A stretch of 19,922 nt of DNA from Alphaproteobacteria bacterium (GTDB lineage: Bacteria > Pseudomonadota > Alphaproteobacteria > JAAXGF01): NCBI GenBank assembly GCA_012267605.1, contig JAAXGF010000064.1, positions 1 through 19,922 of the forward strand. The letters are read 5' to 3'. The position numbers were made by a program, and so were the translations under genes. This document shows positions 14,713 to 19,922 of this stretch, piece by piece; within the stretch, counting starts at the first letter, position 1; each line of letters starts with the position of its first letter. The notes under the pieces are model-generated. The model saw only the letters and a list, made by a program, of their open reading frames with translations, was not told where the DNA came from and searched no databases.

Positions 14713-17700
14713 TCATTGTGCGGCTTCAGGTTCCCATGAGTGGGCATCACGCCAGGTTCCAGCGACCTGGCTGATCGTCAGCAACCGCGCGAGTGTCGCG
14801 CGGCGTTCAGATTCGTGCTGTGCCATGTCGGCTGAACCTTGTTCGCCGAATAGTCGCGCAGCGACCGTGTGGTGGAAAAGCGCCTTCTCCACGTTGACCT
14901 CTACGCCCGCACCAGCTTCGTACATCGACGCCAATTGTTGATGACTAGCCGCATCGCCCTGGGATGCCGCTGTTTCCATGAGTTCACGTGCCTTATTTAA
15001 ATCTCTTGGCAGTCCGTCGCCGCTCCAATAAAGCTGCGCAAGTTCCCGGCTGGCGAGATAGACGCCAGCGGCGGACGCGGCTTCAAGTTTTTCGAGCGCG
15101 GCACTCACACTGCGCGCGACGCCCCGACCGTCGAGATATGCACGTCCCAGAGCCCGCACAGCAAATCGATACCCGGCGTCAGCAGCCGATTGGTATTCAG
15201 CGAAAGCGTTGGCGTAATCCTTCGATTTGTCTAGGGCACGTGCGAGTTGGTAGCGCAGCCGCGGCGTATCCGGTGAAGTTGTGATCGCCTCGGTACAAAC
15301 CTCCGCTGCCTTGATACCGTCGACGAAGTCAAAGGCGATACCGGGACCCTTAAGGTCCACGTCAAAGGGATCGCCAGCCATTTGGTCACAGCGCGACACG
15401 GGGTCGTCGGCAACCTCGGCCGCAACCACCGTCCGCGTGTCGGCCAAAAAGAATCGTTTCCGGTCGGCGGGAGGAAGCATGCGAGTCGCCAAGGTCTTGG
15501 CGTAGGCGTGCAGGGTTGCCAGATCCGCGTTCCACAAGCCGGTTTTATCAATCCACAGGCGGGCGGTGCCATCGTCGGAAGCGGTCACCACTCGGTTGCC
15601 GGTGGGACTGAACGCGGCGGCGTTAACACGGTCCACGTGTCCTCTCAGCAAGCTGATTTCGGCGCCAGTTGCGGCGTCCCACAACCGCGCTGTACCGTCG
15701 GCCGAGGCAGTGATCACGCGATTGCCCCTGCTGTCGAAAACCGCTGAAAGTACGGCGTCCTCGTGTCCACGCATGATCGCACCTGGCTCAGCCGTGGCGG
15801 TGTGCCAGATTCGTGCCGTATGGTCGTTGGACGCGGTGACAACGAAATCCCCAGAAGGGCTAAAACTGGCGGCGTTGATGCCATGCTGATGACGGGCTAC
15901 AACGCTAAGTTCGATTCGCTTGACCGGGTCCCAAAGCCGCGCCGTCCGGTCACGGGACGCGCTCAGCAGGCGGTCGCCCGACGGACTGAACGTCACCGCT
16001 TCGACAGCACCCTTGTGACCTTCCAGAACCGCCTCCTCGACTCCGGTCCGGGTGTTCCAAAGACGTACCGTGCGATCGTCGGACGCTGCTGCAATAAGAT
16101 CACCCAACGGTGACAACACGGCCGCGTTAATTCGCGCCTTGGGTCCTTTGAGGGCCAGGGTTTCCCGACCGGTTTCAGCGTTCCACAGCCGTACAGTCTT
16201 GTCATACGAAGCGGTAACGATGTGTTCTCCCACATTGTCGAAGGCTGCCTCGGCGACTTGATCTCCGTGCCCTCGTAGAACCGCCGTCGGTTCCCCGGTC
16301 TCGGCATCCCATATGCGCGCGGTTTTATCTTTGGACGCGGTTACGATCCACTGTCCGTCAGGACTGAATTCGGCGAAATTGACGTAGTGCTCATGGCCGG
16401 CAAGGACGATGGAACTGGTATCCCGGGCAATGCTCCATATTCGCGCCGTGCGGTCGACGGAAGCAGTGACGAGGCGTTTCCCGTCAGCCGAAAATGCCGC
16501 TGAAACCACCCAATCGCCGTGCCCCACCAGCGCGGCGATCGGCGAACCCGTTTCGGTATCCCAAATACGTGCCGTGCCGTCGGCGGATGTGCTGACTACT
16601 AGCTCTCCGGAGGGCGAGAACGTGGCATCGGTAACTTTCTCCCGATGCCCGCGCATGTCCGCCAGCGGAGCGAAGTCGCGGGTGTCCCACAACCGAACAT
16701 CGCCGTCGAATGATCCGGTTACCAAGAGATCGCCGGAGGAATCGAACGAGACACTCGTTACCCGGGCTACGTGACCCTCGAAGCGTGCCAAAGGCGTGCC
16801 GTTGGCAGCGTCCCAAATGCGCGCGGTGCCATCCTTCGACGCAGTTGCCACGCGGTCGCCTGAGGGCGAGAACGCGGCCGCTAGGATTTGGCCATCGTGA
16901 CCCGTCATGATCGCAATTTGCGCCCCGCTTCGGGCGTCCCAGACCCGTGCTGTGCCATCCCATGATGCGGTCAGAACGCGCTCGCCCGATGAATCGAACA
17001 TGGCCACGTTTACGCGTTCCTCGTGGCCGGTCAATGTCACGATTTCACTGCCGTCCGAAGCATTCCAGACGCGCGCGGTACGGTCCCGCGACGCCGTCAA
17101 CACCCTGTCGCCCGAGGGCGAAAACGACGATTTCATCACCCAATCGTCGTGACCAAAAAGGATCGCTTGTTGGCCACCCGTTCGCGCATCCCACAATGTC
17201 GCGGTCTGGTCGCGCGAGGCAGTGACCAAACGATCTCCAGTCGGGTCGAATGCGATCGACAGGAGATCGCTTTGGTGTCCGTCCAAGCGCATCAACCGCC
17301 GACCGGTCGCGGCGTCCCAAACCCCGATCATGTTGTCGTAGCCTGCGGTGGCGACCCGGTCTCCGCTAGGACTGAAAACGGCATCGACAACCTCGCGTGT
17401 GTGTCCGCGCAAGGTGATGGCGCCATGTTGGCCAATCTCCCGGGCAAGGGAAAATAACAGGTTCACTGCCTCCGGCACGACAGGTCGGTCAGGGTCCGAC
17501 ATGTCGCCGGGAAGCGCCTCGAGAGTAAGCGCGAGCGCCGTTTCCGAGTCACCTTTGGCCAATTCATCTCGTGCGGCGCCGATCAAATAGCGGGACTGCG
17601 TTCGCAAGGCCGCGTCAGCGATCTCTCTGGCTCGGCTGGCCTCGTTCTCTGCCGACGTCCGTGCTTCCAGCTGCTGGGTGGCCTCTGCCGCCGCCTGCTG

Positions 17701-17859
17701 AAAGTCGTCCTCAGATTTCTGGGCTCGTTGCTCTGCATCTTGCCATTGCACGAATAGCCACATCGCTGCGCCAGCGGAAGCTACCGCCAGTACCCCTGCG
17801 AGAGCCGCGATTCCTCGCTCTGACATTAGGCCGCGCCCCGCGGTTGGGCGCGTATACAT
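14713..17859 (-). CDS. Membrane-anchored WD40-repeat protein with Sel1 repeats
   Basis: A 1048-residue protein. Basic N-terminus (1-16), one membrane helix (about 17-38), an Ala/Gln/Glu-rich coiled coil (about 41-100), and the linker ETALALTLEALP...VPEAVNLLFSLAREI (106-142). Then 15 WD40 repeats (150-779), the segment AKTLATRMLPPADRKRFFLADT (787-808), and three or so Sel1/TPR-like repeats (about 865-1005). The positive N-terminus predicts that the repeats face the periplasm. The coiled coil, linker, repeats and RKRFFL segment match the C-terminal half of bacterial nSTAND-NTPase/WD40 proteins, but NTPase, TIR or protease domains are missing, and only 79 bases lie upstream before the ETF gene. 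Start: ATG 17859 or in-frame ATG 17826, neither with a good ribosome-binding site. A weak promoter (TTGCCC, 16 bases, TAATCT, 17902-17929) precedes it. Function unknown; a scaffold or sensor is the inference. Confidence 0.9.
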   Translation of the reverse strand: MYTRPTAGRGLMSERGIAALAGVLAVASAGAAMWLFVQWQDAEQRAQKSEDDFQQAAAEATQQLEARTSAENEASRAREIADAALRTQSRYLIGAARDELAKGDSETALALTLEALPGDMSDPDRPVVPEAVNLLFSLAREIGQHGAITLRGHTREVVDAVFSPSGDRVATAGYDNMIGVWDAATGRRLMRLDGHQSDLLSIAFDPTGDRLVTASRDQTATLWDARTGGQQAILFGHDDWVMKSSFSPSGDRVLTASRDRTARVWNASDGSEIVTLTGHEERVNVAMFDSSGERVLTASWDGTARVWDARSGAQIAIMTGHDGQILAAAFSPSGDRVATASKDGTARIWDAANGTPLARFEGHVARVTSVSFDSSGDLLVTGSFDGDVRLWDTRDFAPLADMRGHREKVTDATFSPSGELVVSTSADGTARIWDTETGSPIAALVGHGDWVVSAAFSADGKRLVTASVDRTARIWSIARDTSSIVLAGHEHYVNFAEFSPDGQWIVTASKDKTARIWDAETGEPTAVLRGHGDQVAEAAFDNVGEHIVTASYDKTVRLWNAETGRETLALKGPKARINAAVLSPLGDLIAAASDDRTVRLWNTRTGVEEAVLEGHKGAVEAVTFSPSGDRLLSASRDRTARLWDPVKRIELSVVARHQHGINAASFSPSGDFVVTASNDHTARIWHTATAEPGAIMRGHEDAVLSAVFDSRGNRVITASADGTARLWDAATGAEISLLRGHVDRVNAAAFSPTGNRVVTASDDGTARLWIDKTGLWNADLATLHAYAKTLATRMLPPADRKRFFLADTRTVVAAEVADDPVSRCDQMAGDPFDVDLKGPGIAFDFVDGIKAAEVCTEAITTSPDTPRLRYQLARALDKSKDYANAFAEYQSAADAGYRFAVRALGRAYLDGRGVARSVSAALEKLEAASAAGVYLASRELAQLYWSGDGLPRDLNKARELMETAASQGDAASHQQLASMYEAGAGVEVNVEKALFHHTVAARLFGEQGSADMAQHESERRATLARLLTISQVAGTWRDAHSWEPEAAQ
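15523..17412 (-). repeat. Fifteen tandem 126-bp WD40-repeat units
   Basis: Residues 150-779 of the WD40 protein are 15 head-to-tail units of exactly 42 residues (126 bases), with no insertion or deletion. The consensus is roughly L-x-GH-x6-x-A-x-FSPSGDR-V-x-TAS-x-D-x-TAR-(I/L)WD-x-x-TG. Unit 11 (LKGPKARI) lacks the Gly-His pair and has Leu for Phe; unit 13 has ARH for the GH dipeptide; unit 6 has GSFDGDVR. Fifteen units would close two seven- or eight-bladed propellers. The DNA copies are similar but diverged, so this is not a fresh duplication. Confidence 0.92.
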
Positions 17860-17901
17860 CGCGTGTGTTTCATCTTGATCAACCGAGACATTCTGGCTGA
17901 A

Positions 17902-17929
17902 AGATTACATACGGATTCCGATCGGGCAA
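17902..17929 (-). promoter_or_regulatory. Weak candidate promoter for the WD40 gene
   Basis: In the 79-base gap after the ETF gene the minus strand reads TTGCCC (17924-17929), 16 bases, TAATCT (17902-17907). The match is partial, so read-through from the ETF gene remains equally likely. Confidence 0.25.
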
Positions 17930-17938
17930 GGGTTGGAT

Positions 17939-19711
17939 TCAAGACTGGTCGTCCCCTGCGAGCGCCGTTTCCAACAGGGGCACCACCTGTTTCCAGTCGC
18001 CGATGATTCCGATGTCGGAAAAATCAAAGATCGGTGCATCTGGGTCGTCGTTTATGGCGACGACCGTGCCGGCGCCGCGAATGCCGACCGCATGATTGAA
18101 CTTGCCGCTCAGGCCGATGGCAACATACAGGCGGGGCGAGATTGCAATGCCGGTGATTCCGAGTTGGCGGGCGCGGGGGAGCCATCCCCGGTCGGTCACC
18201 TTGCGCGTCGCTGCCAGCTCCGCGCCGAGGCGTTCTGTCAGCGGATTTAAGGCGCCATAGTCCTCCGGCGCGACACCGGTCCCGATGCCGACAACTACAT
18301 TGGCGTTGGCCAGAATATCAATATCGTCGTCTCGTTCCTCGGCCAAGGTCTTGATTCGGCTGCGTCCGGTCGCGGCGCGGCAGGTTACGTCTGCTAATGC
18401 ATTCCGCGGCTTAAGAAGCGCCAAGGCGCCGGGGCGGACTGTCGCCATTTGGATTGGCGAAGAGGCATGAATCGCCGCGACGCATTGGCCTCCGAACGCC
18501 GGCTTCCAGGCGATCAGGCGGCTCTTCTCCACGGAGAGCTCGATGGCGTCACCAGTTAACCCGACATTCAGCCGTGCTGCCAGGCGTCCCGCGGCTTCTC
18601 GGCCCCATAGTGTGCCCGGTGCCAGGATCGCCCATGGCGCTGTCGCTTGGGCCCATTCCCCAGCCGCCTTGGCGAGGTCTTCCGCGTTGCTGGCGTCGGC
18701 GAAAACGATGTTCTCGTCGATGCCCCAGGATCCCAATCGCGCGGTGTCGTCACGGAAGGCCGACAGCGCGGCGACCTTGCCTTCAATCTCGGCGGCGAGA
18801 CTCGCGGCGCCACCGCAAAGCTCGCGGTTTAATCGTTCCCGTCCGGGCTCTAGCAGCACAGCGACGGTCAATTCGCCCGCGCGCGACGTCGCGTTTACCT
18901 GGCCGGAGAGTTGCTGCGGCGCGCCGTCAAGCACACCGCGATCACGCAGTACCGATGCCAACTCGTAAACCTGCTGGGCCAACGGGCCGGTGAGAATTTT
19001 CCGATCGCGCGACGTGGTCGTGGCGCGTACCTCGCCGACACGCGTTAGGCTCCCGGCAAATCCCCAAGGACCTGATCCCAATTCGGTCGCGGTGACGACC
19101 CGAATACGACTCGCAGACACCGCGCCGCAGACATCGGGCGCTGCTTTTGCTGGTGCGCATAGGCGTTCCGCCACCGCCAACACTGCTGGCGGCGCGACCT
19201 CGGCCTCGGCCCAGCCGTCGTCCCGTTCGCAGCGTACCCGGAGCCCGCCGTTGGTCATGATCAGTTCCCGCACCGCGCAAAGAAATGGATATCCCAACAG
19301 CTCGGCCACGGCTGGACCCACCTGGCCAGTCTCGGCATCGACCGAATTTCGGCCGACCAATATCACATCGAAGGTGCTTTCCCGTTTTACCGCTACTGCC
19401 AAAGCGCGCGCGGTGGCCAAGGTGTCCGATCCGGCAAACGCATCGTCACTGATCAAAATCCCCGATCCAGCGCCGCACGCAATTGCCTCGCGCAGCACCT
19501 CGGACGCCGATTCTGGCCCCAGAGTGAAGACCGTGCAGGAGCCGCCAAATTCGCGCGCGAGCTCGATCCCCTTGGTCACGGCGCGCCTGCAGTAAGGGTT
19601 CATGCCCAAGGGCACGCCGTCTCGCTGCAGTCGGCCGTCGGTGGTCAAGGTAAAGTCCTCGAAATTGGGGATCTGCTTGATCAGAACGGCGATTTCGAGT
19701 GGCTCAGCCAT
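17939..19711 (-). CDS. Single-chain electron transfer flavoprotein (beta-alpha fusion)
   Basis: A 590-residue soluble protein joining both ETF subunits. The N-terminal beta part (about 5-190) has IAVLIKQIP (7-15), GMNPYCRRAV, ILVGRNSVDAETGQVGPAVAELLGYP (117-142) and APPAVLAVAERLCAPAKA. The alpha part follows a linker (about 190-278): LTVAVLLEPG (281-290), WAILAPGTLWGREAAGRLAARLNVGLTGDA, and the FAD-binding C-terminus AATRKVTDRGWLP (500-512), ISPRLYVAIGLSGKFNHAVGI (525-545), VVAINDDPDAPIFDFSDIGIIGDWKQVVP (550-578). ETFs pass electrons from FAD dehydrogenases to ETF:quinone oxidoreductase; the partner dehydrogenase is not in the window. The start is ATG 19711, with AAGGA (19722-19726) 10 bases before it; the frame extends upstream only to a TTG at 19780. 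It is first of three same-strand genes. Confidence 0.93.
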   Translation of the reverse strand: MAEPLEIAVLIKQIPNFEDFTLTTDGRLQRDGVPLGMNPYCRRAVTKGIELAREFGGSCTVFTLGPESASEVLREAIACGAGSGILISDDAFAGSDTLATARALAVAVKRESTFDVILVGRNSVDAETGQVGPAVAELLGYPFLCAVRELIMTNGGLRVRCERDDGWAEAEVAPPAVLAVAERLCAPAKAAPDVCGAVSASRIRVVTATELGSGPWGFAGSLTRVGEVRATTTSRDRKILTGPLAQQVYELASVLRDRGVLDGAPQQLSGQVNATSRAGELTVAVLLEPGRERLNRELCGGAASLAAEIEGKVAALSAFRDDTARLGSWGIDENIVFADASNAEDLAKAAGEWAQATAPWAILAPGTLWGREAAGRLAARLNVGLTGDAIELSVEKSRLIAWKPAFGGQCVAAIHASSPIQMATVRPGALALLKPRNALADVTCRAATGRSRIKTLAEERDDDIDILANANVVVGIGTGVAPEDYGALNPLTERLGAELAATRKVTDRGWLPRARQLGITGIAISPRLYVAIGLSGKFNHAVGIRGAGTVVAINDDPDAPIFDFSDIGIIGDWKQVVPLLETALAGDDQS

Positions 19712-19736
19712 GTCTGTGAATTCCTTTTCCTCGGTA

Positions 19737-19750
19737 TCACGCGGGCGTGA
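19737..19750. promoter_or_regulatory. Inverted repeat, possible operator
   Basis: TCACGC (19737-19742) and GCGTGA (19745-19750) are perfect inverted arms two bases apart, in the 128-base gap between the ETF gene and the divergent VOC gene. The site is 25 bases upstream of the ETF ATG. A regulator dimer could bind here; no regulator gene is in the window. Confidence 0.3.
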
Positions 19751-19761
19751 ATGGCATCCCG

Positions 19762-19790
19762 TTGATTTGGTTTTCGCCAACGGCTAGTAA
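19762..19790 (+). promoter_or_regulatory. Candidate promoter for the VOC gene
   Basis: TTGATT (19762-19767) and TAGTAA (19785-19790) are separated by 17 bases. The -35 is good and the -10 partial. Transcription would start near 19797, about 40 bases before the VOC ATG. Confidence 0.35.
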
Positions 19791-19827
19791 TTCGTGCCCT
19801 GCAACGAGGGGAAAAAATTAAAGCTTC

Positions 19828-19832
19828 AGGAG
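19828..19832 (+). promoter_or_regulatory. Ribosome-binding site for the VOC gene
   Basis: AGGAG lies 7 bases before the ATG at 19840, a strong site that marks this as a real gene start although only 83 bases of it are present. Confidence 0.7.
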
Positions 19833-19839
19833 AACCACC

Positions 19840-19922
19840 ATGAACGACAACGTCAAGGCTATTCCCGACGGGTTTCACACACTTACACCGCATATCGCTC
19901 TTAGCCCGACTTCCGCAACTCG
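19840..19922 (+). CDS. VOC family (PhnB/glyoxalase-like) protein, N-terminal fragment
   Basis: Only the first 27 codons are in the window. The start MNDNVKAIPDGFHTLTPHIA matches the N-terminus of PhnB-like VOC (vicinal oxygen chelate) proteins, which usually continue with a stretch such as DAAKAIEFYKKAFGA. Here the next residues are LSPTSAT, which does not fit. The change falls at about codon 21-22, where the 18-base edge repeat begins (19905). The gene may therefore be interrupted by a repeated element, or this may be a divergent homologue. The promoter and ribosome-binding site are intact. Confidence 0.6.
   Translation, partial: MNDNVKAIPDGFHTLTPHIALSPTSAT
19905..19922 (-). repeat. 18-bp edge repeat, right copy
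   Basis: CCCGACTTCCGCAACTCG is the exact reverse complement of 94-111 and forms the last 18 bases of the window. It may be the outer end of an element whose body lies beyond the right edge. Its first base immediately follows the point where the VOC coding match is lost. Confidence 0.6.

Noticed and set aside
14713..17859. A defence system centred on an nSTAND NTPase
   Set aside because: The WD40 protein has the C-terminal layout of such proteins, but no P-loop, TIR, protease or nuclease domain is present in it or beside it.
1..19922. tRNA genes, CRISPR arrays or riboswitches
   Set aside because: The gaps are short (at most 384 bases), and I saw no cloverleaf, no regularly spaced short direct repeats and no riboswitch core that I recognise.

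Overview
The window is about 19.9 kb of moderately GC-rich bacterial chromosome and most probably comes from an alphaproteobacterium. Three things point there. The order rpmI-rplT-pheS-pheT is conserved. rsmB is followed directly by a heparinase II/III-like gene, a pairing familiar to me in Alphaproteobacteria. The fused electron-transfer flavoprotein and the CPA2-type antiporter also fit. I could not run a database search, so a genus is not claimed.

Layout from left to right. Positions 1-384 hold no gene I recognise. A leftward translation block follows (reading from its 5' end): rpmI (L35), rplT (L20), pheS, pheT and a glutathione S-transferase-like gene. A promoter is visible upstream of rpmI. 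Divergent from it run rsmB (16S rRNA m5C967 methyltransferase, TTG start) and a heparinase II/III-family gene. The heparinase gene is convergent with, and shares its stop-codon bases with, a leftward UDP-sugar dehydrogenase of the TviB/WbpO kind. A rightward two-gene unit follows: an MMPL/RND-family inner-membrane exporter whose last 14 bases overlap a secreted LolA-like protein. Then three leftward genes, read from the right: a single-chain ETF (beta and alpha fused), a membrane-anchored WD40/Sel1 protein of 1048 residues, and a CPA2-type cation:proton antiporter. At the far right a VOC (PhnB-like) gene starts rightward and runs off the window.

The left part is housekeeping translation. The middle suggests envelope work: uronic-acid sugar making, uronic-polysaccharide lyase, lipid-type RND export and a periplasmic carrier-like protein. 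The right part is the accessory region of most interest. The WD40 protein carries 15 consecutive WD repeats, each exactly 42 residues with no insertion or deletion. It resembles the C-terminal half (membrane helix, coiled coil, WD40 propellers, conserved tail) of bacterial nSTAND-NTPase WD40 proteins, but the NTPase and effector domains are absent and Sel1 repeats follow. It lies between an ETF gene and an antiporter gene on the same strand.

Both window ends carry the same 18-base sequence in inverted orientation. At the right end it begins exactly where the VOC reading frame stops resembling its family. This suggests a repeated element, perhaps an insertion sequence, at both edges.
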